From Companilactobacillus nuruki (lineage in GTDB: Bacteria; Bacillota; Bacilli; Lactobacillales; Lactobacillaceae): 64,000 nucleotides of DNA. Each line of letters starts with the position of its first letter. Within the stretch, counting starts at the first letter, position 1. Position numbers and translations under genes: made by a program. This document shows, in pieces, positions 35,878-44,263 of this stretch. A model generated the notes under the pieces. That model searched no databases and was not told the DNA's origin. It was given only the letters and a program-made list of their open reading frames with translations. The stretch lies in assembly GCF_002872255.1 (NCBI RefSeq), contig NZ_NIPR01000052.1:124001-188000 (forward strand). Direction: 5' to 3'.

Positions 35878-36312
35878 ATGTGGAAAATTAAAACATTTAC
35901 TGAATTATCAACAAAGGAACTTTACGATATTCTTTATCTAAGAACTAAAGTTTTTGTTGTTGAGCAAGAACGCGTTTACCAAGAAGTAGATTCTCATGAC
36001 CTAGAATCGATTCACATCTTTGATGTCATCGATGGAAAAATTGTCGCATACGCAAGAGTATTTGCTCAAAACGATAATGTGACTTTTGGACGAGTACTGA
36101 CTGATCCCAAATACCGTGGTCATGGACTGGGAAATGAATTAATGGAACATATTCTTCAAACCATTAGAGAAAGTTTCCCCAAACAAGAGGTTGAAATTGA
36201 AGCCCAAGTTCAAGTTGAGGGGTTTTATCAAAAATTTAATTTTGAAAGTCATGGCAAGCCCTTTTTGTTTAATCAAACCCCACACCTCAAAATGACTCAT
36301 GCAGCTATTTAA
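35878..36312 (+). CDS. ElaA-family GNAT acetyltransferase
   Basis: 144 residues. LYDILYLRTKVFVVEQERVYQEVD is the ElaA N-terminal pattern. RVLTDPKYRGHGLGNELM is the acetyl-CoA-binding motif A. Predicted to transfer acetyl from acetyl-CoA to an amine; substrate unknown. The AGTAGG upstream is weak, and coupling to marR is likely. The stop overlaps the convergent M50-type gene by four bases. Confidence 0.88.
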   Translation: MWKIKTFTELSTKELYDILYLRTKVFVVEQERVYQEVDSHDLESIHIFDVIDGKIVAYARVFAQNDNVTFGRVLTDPKYRGHGLGNELMEHILQTIRESFPKQEVEIEAQVQVEGFYQKFNFESHGKPFLFNQTPHLKMTHAAI

Positions 36313-37100
36313 AGAAAATTAAACATCCCCAAAATTTTAATTACTATCATCGATAACACGATACTAATAATTGCATGAAACATGAACAAAATCGAGAATG
36401 TCACAAAATAAATAGAAAAAGTCATTACTAAGACTCTGATTTGTAAAATATACAAAACTGAGCCAAGGATAATTAAAGTAACTACCCACGGTAGAATTCC
36501 TTTATTAACCGTCATAAAATCTTCTCGACTCAAATCATAGCCTGTGCTAGCAATCATAATCGTTAAAATAATATATATAACAATCATACCAAATGAAGCA
36601 TTGGTAAAACTAGATTTTAAATTATCTAAAACTGAATCAAAAATATTCGTCAATGAAACAGTTGTATTCAAATCCAATTGAGTTAGTGCCGTCAGGCTAA
36701 ACTGGGCTCTTAAAAGAAATTTCTGTAAAAAGTATAATGCAATCGAACACATATAATATGGAGCCAAACCAATAAAGAAGTTTCCCAACATTTGATAAAC
36801 ATTTCGATCATTCCATCGATGATTTACTGATCCCAAAGAGCCCGATTGACGATAATCTAAATTTAATAACTGAACTTTAGTTACTTGATGACCAAATAAA
36901 TAAGCAAATATTGCATGGCCCAACTCATGAATAACTACACCCAAACCACCCACAAGCAGTTGGCTATTGTTTCCAAGATTATCAACCAAAATAACTTTTG
37001 AGGCGTGTCCTAACCATGAACTTACCAATGCTGTCAGATATGGTACCAATGTAAAAATGGCCACCAGAGTTATTACAAAACCAAAATAGCTATTCCACAA
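36309..37100 (-). CDS. M50-like membrane metallopeptidase
   Basis: About 263 residues with four to six membrane helices. HELGH sits in a hydrophobic segment (VVIHELGHAIFAYLFG), as in site-2 proteases and related M50 enzymes that cut within membranes. A later NFFIGLAPYY may belong to the active-site region, but the usual NxxPxxxxDG motif is not clear. The TTG at 37100 is chosen because AAGGGAG lies seven bases upstream; the ATG six codons earlier has no binding site. The substrate is unknown. Confidence 0.72.
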   Translation of the reverse strand: MWNSYFGFVITLVAIFTLVPYLTALVSSWLGHASKVILVDNLGNNSQLLVGGLGVVIHELGHAIFAYLFGHQVTKVQLLNLDYRQSGSLGSVNHRWNDRNVYQMLGNFFIGLAPYYMCSIALYFLQKFLLRAQFSLTALTQLDLNTTVSLTNIFDSVLDNLKSSFTNASFGMIVIYIILTIMIASTGYDLSREDFMTVNKGILPWVVTLIILGSVLYILQIRVLVMTFSIYFVTFSILFMFHAIISIVLSMIVIKILGMFNFL

Positions 37101-37144
37101 AACAAATCTCCCTTGCATAATTTCATCAATTATAACATTGGTAA

Positions 37145-38266
37145 TTACTCTTTCACTTTGTTTAACCGTCGATTTGTTTCATTCTTAAACAATTGATAAA
37201 TTGTTGCGGCAATAGGCACTCCCAATAACATACCAACAATTCCGCCTAAGCCGCCACCGATGGTAATAGCTGCCAAAACCCATATTCCAGGTAGTCCTAA
37301 GGATGTTCCAACAACCCGTGGATAAATCAAATTACTTTCCAACTGTTGTAGTACCAAAATGAAAATAACAAACAAGACTGCATCTAAAGGTGAATCTACT
37401 GATATTAATAGAAAACCCACTGCTCCACCAACCCAAGCCCCTAAAATTGGTACTAACGAGGTGATTGCTACAAAGGCCCCCACAGACAAAGCATATGGAA
37501 AATGGAACAAAAGCATGCCCAAGGTACATAAAGTTCCCAAAATGATGGCTTCCGTTACCTGTCCAACAATAAAACTACTGAACATATCATTAGTAACCTT
37601 CAAGACATACCTAATCTTTTCTAGGTGTTCAGGTTTAATAAAGGCTCTACTTGCTCGTTTAACTTGTGAAGCCAATTTTTCTTTAGAAGCCAAAATATAA
37701 ATTGCAAAAGTAAAAGCCAGTATAAAGTTAAAAATCCCTTTAGCAAATCCAGTCACAATTTTAAACGTTGAACCAAATATTCCACTCAAACCTGTAGAAA
37801 GAAATTTCATCACCTTGTTTTGAACAGTAGTCCAATTGATACTTATCTCCTTTAATTGATCTGGGACTACAGAATGATTATTTATTCTCTTAGCAAAATC
37901 AGATATATCGGTTAAGATAGCTGGTATTGATTTAAAAAAGTCTGTTAAAGCTTTGACAAATTGCGGTAAAACTAGTCTAAAAACAACTGCCATTACTAAA
38001 CCGACGATAACCAAAGCCAGCAAAATAACAATACCTCGTCGACTGTTTTGTAGCCATTTTATTTTTGTTTTTGGAAAAATATATTTTTCTAAACGAACAC
38101 AAAGAATATTTAATGCATAAGCCAACACCCCACCTAAAATTAACGGCATGCAGATACCCAATAGATTTAAAAATAATTGATAGATTTGACCCGGATAAAC
38201 CAATAAAAATAACACGAGAGTTACAATGATTCCATATTTCACAAGATCAACACGTTTTATTCCCAT
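37145..38266 (-). CDS. AI-2E family transporter
   Basis: 373-residue integral membrane protein with about eight helices. It has the family's central soluble part (KALTDFFKSIPAILTDISDFAKR) and C-terminal helices with PILGAWVGGAVGFLLI. Members export AI-2 or act as Na+/H+ antiporters, so the name does not fix the role. GGGAG precedes the ATG. The M50-like gene follows 26 bases downstream and is probably co-transcribed. Confidence 0.88.
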   Translation of the reverse strand: MGIKRVDLVKYGIIVTLVLFLLVYPGQIYQLFLNLLGICMPLILGGVLAYALNILCVRLEKYIFPKTKIKWLQNSRRGIVILLALVIVGLVMAVVFRLVLPQFVKALTDFFKSIPAILTDISDFAKRINNHSVVPDQLKEISINWTTVQNKVMKFLSTGLSGIFGSTFKIVTGFAKGIFNFILAFTFAIYILASKEKLASQVKRASRAFIKPEHLEKIRYVLKVTNDMFSSFIVGQVTEAIILGTLCTLGMLLFHFPYALSVGAFVAITSLVPILGAWVGGAVGFLLISVDSPLDAVLFVIFILVLQQLESNLIYPRVVGTSLGLPGIWVLAAITIGGGLGGIVGMLLGVPIAATIYQLFKNETNRRLNKVKE

Positions 38267-38346
38267 AATTAACTCCCATTAGTTGTTTAGTCTATATATC
38301 ATAACAAAAATAATAGAACCAAACAAAACTCAACGAATAAGATATT

Positions 38347-38730
38347 ATTTTTGATTGGTTTAGGGTGTCTTTTAATTAAAATAGTTCTAGCTAGTCAAAA
38401 TAAATAGTCTATATTGATTATTAATAATATTTGAAAAAATAAAATTGATATCAATATAGACTATTTATATATATTTAAAAATTAAAAATAGAACCATTTA
38501 CACCTGTTGCAACACTAAATTCCAAAACAACAACAATTATCTAGCACGCAGCGGAGAAAGGACGATTTCAGCCAAGAAATTACTCTTAGTCAGCGTTTTT
38601 TGCTGGCTTAGAATAATGTCGAGCTTGGAGACAAGTAATTTTCTTGGTTTCAAGTCGTGCCCCGTTCCAAATCATTCCTTTCATAGTGGAGTGCAGAGCA
38701 CTTCCTTATACACCCTAACCAATCAAAAGA
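38347..38730. repeat. MITE-like element 2 (shorter copy)
   Basis: Left end TTTTTGATTGGTTTAGGGTG and right end CACCCTAACCAATCAAAAGA are inverted copies of each other and share TTAGGGTGT with element 1. It contains a central hairpin (38402-38466, arms around AGTCTATATTGAT and ATCAATATAGACT) and one structured module; the left module of element 1 is missing. The right flank AAGAATTC also matches element 1. No protein coding. Confidence 0.75.
38541..38695 (+). other. structured module, copy 3
   Basis: Outer stem GAAAGGACGATTT against AAATCATTCCTTTC. Hairpin 1 has CTTAGTCAGC/GCTGGCTTAG (38585-38611). Hairpin 2 has CTTGGAGACAAG against CTTGGTTTCAAG. Arms differ from copies 1 and 2 but pairing is retained. 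Confidence 0.5.
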
Positions 38731-38746
38731 ATTCTATAGTTCCTAA

Positions 38747-39607
38747 TTACTTATTAGATGCCACCCAACGTTTAATAAGATCGATTTCTTTTTTATTCTG
38801 ATTAAATTCCGAAAAAACTAAAGCTTTATTCATATAGTTATGAACCTTTTTATTATTGCCATTAATTCGACTCTCGTTCATCGCTAATTGAGCATAAATT
38901 CTAGCAATATAGTAAGTCACATGGTTCTCAGAACAAATTTTAACGCCATAATTCAACAATGTATTAGCTGTTTCCAAATCATTTCTCTCTGAATAATAGA
39001 TTGCACAGTAAAAAATAATATTGATATATCGCCAAATTTTATTAACATCATCAATTGACATTGTATATATATCATTGAAAACTTTACTAAAGTAATATTC
39101 GCTCTTTTTATCATCACCTTGTTTAGCATAAACCATGCCCATGCCAACAAATGATAAGAAAGTAAATATTGTTTCCCCTTTATCATCCAATTCTGACAAA
39201 ATTCGATTGAAATCAAAAATTGCATCGAATAAATCGCCATCATCCAAGACATTTAAGTATCCCTTCAAATAGTAATACTGCATCAACGCATCTTTATCTT
39301 TCTCTAAATCTTCTGTATTGATTGATTTAATTATCTCCCAAGAGTCCTCATATTCTTGAATAATTAAATTAAATTCAGCCTGATTCATATTTTTGATGAC
39401 TCTTTGATTCTTCGTATCACTAACGCCAATAATACTATCTAAAGACAAATCCAAACGATTACACAATTGAATCAATATTTTTAATGATGGAATCTTACCA
39501 TTATTTTCAAACTTACTTAAAGTAGCTTGGGTACAAATACCATTACTCAATTCTTTTTGGGAGAGACCTAATTCTTTTCTTTTATCAATAAAAGTCTGTA
39601 TATCCAC
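38747..39607 (-). CDS. XRE-family regulator with TPR-like C-terminus (RRNPP-like)
   Basis: 286 residues. An N-terminal helix-turn-helix (RKELGLSQKELSNGICTQATLSKFENNGK, about 10-38) is followed by about 200 residues of helical TPR-type repeats. This is the architecture of Rgg/PlcR/PrgX-type regulators that bind peptide pheromones. No peptide gene with a signal sequence was found in the flanking 200 bp, so the inducer is unknown. The start is GTG with a weak GGGGCG upstream. It lies between the second repeat element and the opuA operon. Confidence 0.82.
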   Translation of the reverse strand: MDIQTFIDKRKELGLSQKELSNGICTQATLSKFENNGKIPSLKILIQLCNRLDLSLDSIIGVSDTKNQRVIKNMNQAEFNLIIQEYEDSWEIIKSINTEDLEKDKDALMQYYYLKGYLNVLDDGDLFDAIFDFNRILSELDDKGETIFTFLSFVGMGMVYAKQGDDKKSEYYFSKVFNDIYTMSIDDVNKIWRYINIIFYCAIYYSERNDLETANTLLNYGVKICSENHVTYYIARIYAQLAMNESRINGNNKKVHNYMNKALVFSEFNQNKKEIDLIKRWVASNK

Positions 39608-39639
39608 GCCATCGCCCCTATATAATTATTTCATATTTT

Positions 39640-39782
39640 AATTAAATATAATTATATACCCAGTTCTATACCATGTCATTATTCAATTGAAAATGCTTAC
39701 TTTTTCAAATTTAATAAAATCTAATTTTATGTAATATATAAAATAATATATCCGTAGAATTATTCCATAATTAAATATAATT
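39640..39782. repeat. 14-bp direct repeat upstream of the XRE gene
   Basis: AATTAAATATAATT occurs at 39640-39653 and again at 39769-39782, flanking the AT-rich region between the XRE gene and the opuA operon. Possible regulator-binding sites; AT content makes chance plausible. Confidence 0.3.
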
Positions 39783-39792
39783 CATTTTTAGA

Positions 39793-39829
39793 AACAAAAA
39801 AATTGGAATTTCTTCCAATTTTTTGTTTT
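39793..39829 (-). terminator. terminator of the opuA operon
   Basis: Arms AAACAAAAAAATTGGAA and TTCCAATTTTTTGTTT, immediately at the end of opuAC. Confidence 0.8.
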
Positions 39830-39830
39830 T

Positions 39831-40736
39831 CTATTTATTTTTTAAATCTTCAATAGAATTAATACTCTTCATATACTTAGGCACTGCTAAACCAACTTTA
39901 GCACCTTCAAGATTAGGTCCTAAGTCTTCAAAGCGACCTTTATAGTCCTTATAGAAAAGACCAGATGTCTTAGGCAACCAGGCACTAACTTGTGCGTCGG
40001 CAGCTCCAGTAGCAATTGAGGCCCAAACTGGTTGGATCTCCATTGCTTGAATCGTTACTTTATAACCTTGATTGCGTAAAACCTGAGCAATAACGTTAGT
40101 TGAAGCAATCTCTGAATCCCAAGCAACATAAGTCATCTTCAACGATTGACCATGAACTTTTTTAACACCTTTGGTCCATTTCTGTACCTGTTTGGGATTG
40201 GCCTTAATCCATTCCTTAGCGGCTTTCTGAGGGTCCATACCATTATTAACCTTTAGCATGACCTCAGACATTTGAGTCGGTGTCCAATGGAAACGATCTA
40301 AAATCGTATAAGCTTGAGGTTTATCTTTTTTTAGACCCTTACGAACAACTGTATCAATATGTTCAGCCTTACCATAGACATTTTTAGGATCTTTCAAAAA
40401 CTTAATTGGATACTTAGTAAACATCCAATGTGGTTGCCATCCAGTAATTACAATTGGACGCTTATCTTTTATAGCTTTGTCCAAAGTACTAGTCATTGCT
40501 GACGTGGAACTTGTTTGTAATTGCCAATTACTATCTTCCAAACCGTAGGCCTTTAAGGCCTTTTGTGTTGATGACATAATTCCAGCACCAGCATCAATTC
40601 CGGTAATTGTATAGTTAATCTGTGAACCCAATTTTTCCTTACTATTATATGGAGCCGTTTGGGAACTACATGCGGAAACAATCGGGATAATTAATAATGC
40701 TAGTAAGAAAAGTTTAATAAACTTTTGTTTCTTCAA
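39831..40736 (-). CDS. opuAC: glycine betaine/proline-betaine ABC transporter substrate-binding lipoprotein
   Basis: 301 residues. Lipoprotein signal with lipobox VSAC, then the OpuAC fold: GSQINYTITGIDAGAGIMSS, ITGWQPHWMF and VSAWLPKTSG provide the tryptophan-lined betaine pocket. The start is TTG with AGGAGGG upstream. It is the last gene of the opuA operon, 10 bases after the permease. Accumulates compatible solutes under osmotic stress; choline or carnitine cannot be excluded. Confidence 0.9.
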   Translation of the reverse strand: MKKQKFIKLFLLALLIIPIVSACSSQTAPYNSKEKLGSQINYTITGIDAGAGIMSSTQKALKAYGLEDSNWQLQTSSTSAMTSTLDKAIKDKRPIVITGWQPHWMFTKYPIKFLKDPKNVYGKAEHIDTVVRKGLKKDKPQAYTILDRFHWTPTQMSEVMLKVNNGMDPQKAAKEWIKANPKQVQKWTKGVKKVHGQSLKMTYVAWDSEIASTNVIAQVLRNQGYKVTIQAMEIQPVWASIATGAADAQVSAWLPKTSGLFYKDYKGRFEDLGPNLEGAKVGLAVPKYMKSINSIEDLKNK

Positions 40737-40746
40737 ATAATCCCTC

Positions 40747-41595
40747 CTAATGTTTTCTGCGTGATCGTGTTAATGATTGTGTTAAACGGTCCAAAATAAT
40801 TGCCAAGATAACAATTGCTAATCCAGCAGCAAAACCGTTACCTGCATCATTTCTACCTACGGCAAAATATACTTTAGTTCCAAGACCCATGGCACCAATC
40901 ATTGATGCAATAACAACCATTGATAATGAAAGCATCATACTTTGGTTAACACCAGCCATTAAACTACTCTTAGCAATGGGTAGCTCAACTTTAAATAATT
41001 TTTGCCATTCAGTTGACCCAAACGAATCAGCTGCCTCAATCAACTCATTAGGTACCTCTCGAATACCCATATTGGTCATTCTAACCGTTGGCGGCATAGC
41101 AAAAATAACTGAGGCAACGATACCTGGAACCATTCCAATACCAAACAAAGCAACAGCTGGAATCAAGTAAACGAAGGCTGGCATTGTTTGCATGAAATCA
41201 AGTACTGGTTTCAAAATAATCTCTGCTGTATGGCTCTTAGCCATCAAAATACCTAATGGTATACCAATAACTAAAGCAATCAAACTAGATGTTAATACTA
41301 AAGTTAGCGTCTGTGTCATATCACGCCAGAAGTTCAAATTCCAAATCATCAACAGACCAAGAAACTCAAAGATTAATAATCCCCAGTTTTGTTGATCTCG
41401 ATTAACGTAGTACGTTAAAGCTAGAACCAAGATAATAAATAACCAAATAGGAATAATATCAAAAATCCATTGAAAGGCATTGTTGATCGATCCGATAAAA
41501 TTAGTAATAGCATTGAAGAATCCAGTAAATTGAACTAACCAATCTACAAAATTATCTATCCAATGAGCTAAAGGTAATTGTGGAATATTATTCAA
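40747..41595 (-). CDS. opuAB: glycine betaine ABC transporter permease
   Basis: 282-residue membrane subunit with about seven helices and an EAA loop containing NELIEAADSFGSTEWQKLFK. N-terminal helices are typical of OpuAB/ProW. The TTG start overlaps the ATPase gene by eight bases with GAGGTG upstream, so the genes are translationally coupled. It works with opuAA and opuAC. Confidence 0.92.
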   Translation of the reverse strand: MNNIPQLPLAHWIDNFVDWLVQFTGFFNAITNFIGSINNAFQWIFDIIPIWLFIILVLALTYYVNRDQQNWGLLIFEFLGLLMIWNLNFWRDMTQTLTLVLTSSLIALVIGIPLGILMAKSHTAEIILKPVLDFMQTMPAFVYLIPAVALFGIGMVPGIVASVIFAMPPTVRMTNMGIREVPNELIEAADSFGSTEWQKLFKVELPIAKSSLMAGVNQSMMLSLSMVVIASMIGAMGLGTKVYFAVGRNDAGNGFAAGLAIVILAIILDRLTQSLTRSRRKH

Positions 41596-42799
41596 AATCG
41601 CTCACCTCATTTCCTGCTAATGCTCCCAGAACAGCACCACGTACAATAATTCCCATTAATTGTTTCTTATCATTAATAACAGCAAAAGGAATTCCTGTTT
41701 GAGAGATGTCATCCATTAAATCTGAAATTGGAGTATCTTCAGATGTTGTTGGAACTTTAGTTTGAACGATAGGTGTTAAATCACCATTGTTTTCACGAAC
41801 CAATTTAATAACATCGTTAGCATCAACAATACCTAACAAGTTACGCCTACTATCAACCACATAAGCAGTCGAAACCTCGTTATCCTTCATCATCTTCAAA
41901 GCCAAACGAGGTCCAGCCTTTTCAATGTTGACAATTGTTGGACGAATCATAACATTTCCAGCAGTAAGAACCTTACTACGATCAACATTTTCAATAAATT
42001 CTTCAACATATTCATCAGCTGGATGTGTCAAGATATCTTCCGGAGTTCCGGTTTGAATTACCTTAGCATCCTTCATAATCATAATTCGATCACCAATCTT
42101 TAATGCTTCATTCAAATCATGACTAATAAAGATAATTGTCTTGTGCAATTTTTCTTGAATATCCAATAATTGATCTTGCATATCAGTTCTATTTAATGGA
42201 TCAAGCGCTGAAAAGGCTTCATCCATCAAAAGTATTTCGGGATCATTAGCCAATGCTCGAGCTAACCCAACACGTTGTTGCATACCACCGGACAATTGAT
42301 CGGGATACTCATCATTATATCCAGTTATCCCAACTGTTTCTAAGGCTTCTTTAGCCTTTTTTTCGCGAGTTGTTTTATCAGCTCCTTGAATTTCCAAACC
42401 ATACTCAGTATTCTCTAATACCGTTCGATTTGGAAATAGTCCAAAGTTTTGAAAAACCATACTCATTTTCTTACGACGCACATCACGGAGTTCTTTTTTG
42501 TCTATTTTCATCAGATTCTCACCATCGATCAAGACCTCACCCTCAGTGGGTTCAATCAATCGGTTAATCATCCGAACTAATGTAGATTTTCCGCTTCCGG
42601 ACAAACCCATGATTACGAAAATTTCACCATCATATATTTTGAAATCGGCTCGATCAACCCCGACCGTAGCACCAGTTTCTTTAAGAATTTCTGCTTTATC
42701 TTTTCCTTGACGACTTAACTCTTTGGCTTTATTAATATGCTTGCCAAATATTTTGGTTAAGTTTTTGACTTCTACTTTTGTACTTTTTTGAGTACTCAT
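41588..42799 (-). CDS. opuAA: glycine betaine ABC transporter ATPase with tandem CBS domains
   Basis: 403 residues. The ATPase core has Walker A MGLSGSGKST, signature LSGGMQQR and Walker B LLMDEAFSALD. Two CBS domains follow (about 275-400), which in OpuA proteins sense ionic strength and gate transport. ATG at 42799 has GGGGGA upstream; an ATG four codons earlier has no site. First gene of the operon. Confidence 0.92.
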   Translation of the reverse strand: MSTQKSTKVEVKNLTKIFGKHINKAKELSRQGKDKAEILKETGATVGVDRADFKIYDGEIFVIMGLSGSGKSTLVRMINRLIEPTEGEVLIDGENLMKIDKKELRDVRRKKMSMVFQNFGLFPNRTVLENTEYGLEIQGADKTTREKKAKEALETVGITGYNDEYPDQLSGGMQQRVGLARALANDPEILLMDEAFSALDPLNRTDMQDQLLDIQEKLHKTIIFISHDLNEALKIGDRIMIMKDAKVIQTGTPEDILTHPADEYVEEFIENVDRSKVLTAGNVMIRPTIVNIEKAGPRLALKMMKDNEVSTAYVVDSRRNLLGIVDANDVIKLVRENNGDLTPIVQTKVPTTSEDTPISDLMDDISQTGIPFAVINDKKQLMGIIVRGAVLGALAGNEVSDFE

Positions 42800-42961
42800 T
42801 AAATCCCCCATTCTTGGAATTGAAAACGAACAATTATTTGTTCATTACTTGGAAATAAAAAAACTATTATTTAAAAATTTAAATAACAGCGACTAGTTTA
42901 CCCTAACAAATATTTTTTACTTATGCAAATTATCAGTTTTATTGTAAGCATTTTAGCTACC

Positions 42962-42997
42962 AAAAAAGGCCTAATTTTTAAATTAAAATTAAGGCCT
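42962..42997 (-). terminator. terminator of the MerR gene
   Basis: Arms AGGCCTAATTTT and AAAATTAAGGCCT followed on the minus strand by six T, 78 bases after the MerR stop. Confidence 0.6.
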
Positions 42998-43074
42998 ACA
43001 TTCACTAACAATATAACTTAGCGAGTTCTTGTAAATTCAAATATAAATTTTTAAAAAATAACTGAACTTTTTTA

Positions 43075-43497
43075 TCAAAGCTGTTCTTTATGTAAACTAG
43101 ATTTTACATACTTTTTTGTTCCATCTGCCGTGGCTTGACCATAATAGTGGCATTTAAATTCTATTGTATTCAGTGTTTCTTGTAATTGATTCATCTGTTG
43201 ATGAACTGACTCTCGTAGATTTTTGAACATTTCGAACCTTTCATCTAACGTTGAATCGCCTTCAATGGTCCATTGCATAAATTGTTTAATATCTTTAATT
43301 GGCATTCCAGCATTCTTTAAGCACTCAATCATTTGCAATGATGAAACATTCTCATCAGTAAAACGTCTCACTCCCACTTCATTCTTCTGTAAATTAGGAA
43401 TTAGACCTTCTTTATCATAATAACGAATCGTTGAAACGGTTAGACTGCACTTAGTTGCAACCTCTCCAATTGAATACGTGATTATCATTTCTTGCAT
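43075..43497 (-). CDS. MerR-family regulator
   Basis: 140 residues. The winged helix-turn-helix is IGEVATKCSLTVSTIRYYDKEGLI, then the linker helix and a coiled coil (NLRESVHQQMNQLQETLNTIEFK). A single cysteine near the C-terminus (KCHYYG) does not make a known metal site, so an organic or redox signal is as likely. ATG 43497 is preferred since GAGG lies seven bases upstream; two codons earlier the spacing is too short. Lone gene between opuA and an unknown plus-strand gene. Confidence 0.88.
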   Translation of the reverse strand: MQEMIITYSIGEVATKCSLTVSTIRYYDKEGLIPNLQKNEVGVRRFTDENVSSLQMIECLKNAGMPIKDIKQFMQWTIEGDSTLDERFEMFKNLRESVHQQMNQLQETLNTIEFKCHYYGQATADGTKKYVKSSLHKEQL

Positions 43498-43654
43498 TTG
43501 CATTCCTCTTTAATCCCTATATCCTAAAATTAACTTCAATTAGTAATTTGATATTAACATATATTTTACTGATGAAGTTCAGAAATAATGGAAGCAAGGC
43601 ATTTAATAGTAGTACAATGAAAGCGGTAACAAGACTTAGATTGGAAGTGTCGCT

Positions 43655-44206
43655 ATGCTCAAAAATGGTAAACAATTCCTAACTGCTAATAATTTCTATA
43701 ATTCAGTTGGCCCATTGGATAACAAATTAGTTAATGTCTCTTTAAAAGGGTTCAAAAAAACACACCCCTCATTACGAAATAACGTATCCAAATATTTAAA
43801 TATAGCAAGTGGACAAAAGAAACTAGATTTAATAATAGCTAATGGTGCTCTTTCAATAATTGACAATAATAAACAAATTTGGCAGGTCGCTTTTCAAAAT
43901 ATCAATCAAATTCAATTTGGAGTTATTAAACTCATTGGCGGAGTCATGACGATTCCAACTAATTTTTATTATTTGTCCATGATGATTCAATATCAGAATA
44001 GTAAAATGATTGTTCTTATTGATAAAGAATTGATCCATTACCCTGAGTACTTGCGATTATTACAAAATAGTAATATCCCAATCTCTAATCCGTTTGAAAT
44101 AGAAAAATTATTGGATATGGAAAGCCACGATAGATATGACTATTTACAAAAGAATTATGGCTCATTGGCAAAAAGAGCTGACTATCCTAGTGATATTCGT
44201 AATTAA
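43655..44206 (+). CDS. hypothetical protein
   Basis: 183 residues, soluble, no signal peptide. The middle part (IIANGALSIIDNNKQIWQVAFQNINQIQFG, about 65-95) alternates strands in a manner reminiscent of PH-like or lipid-modulating domains, but I do not recognise a family. GGAAG precedes the ATG. It stands alone between the MerR gene (divergent) and dltD (convergent), and ends in an AGTAATC hairpin. Confidence 0.6.
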   Translation: MLKNGKQFLTANNFYNSVGPLDNKLVNVSLKGFKKTHPSLRNNVSKYLNIASGQKKLDLIIANGALSIIDNNKQIWQVAFQNINQIQFGVIKLIGGVMTIPTNFYYLSMMIQYQNSKMIVLIDKELIHYPEYLRLLQNSNIPISNPFEIEKLLDMESHDRYDYLQKNYGSLAKRADYPSDIRN

Positions 44207-44219
44207 AGTTACTCCAAAC

Positions 44220-44260
44220 AAACAGAGCTAGTAATCATATTTTGATTACTAGCTCTGTTT
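44220..44260. terminator. AGTAATC/GATTACT hairpin, copy f
   Basis: Perfect 18-base arms AAACAGAGCTAGTAATCA and TGATTACTAGCTCTGTTT, loop of five, T-rich on both sides. Between the convergent hypothetical gene and dltD. Confidence 0.88.
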
Positions 44261-44263
44261 GTT

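Noticed and set aside
38616-38801. 61-codon plus-strand frame near the XRE gene
   Set aside because: It lies in the structured repeat element and overlaps the opposite-strand XRE gene; no ribosome-binding site.
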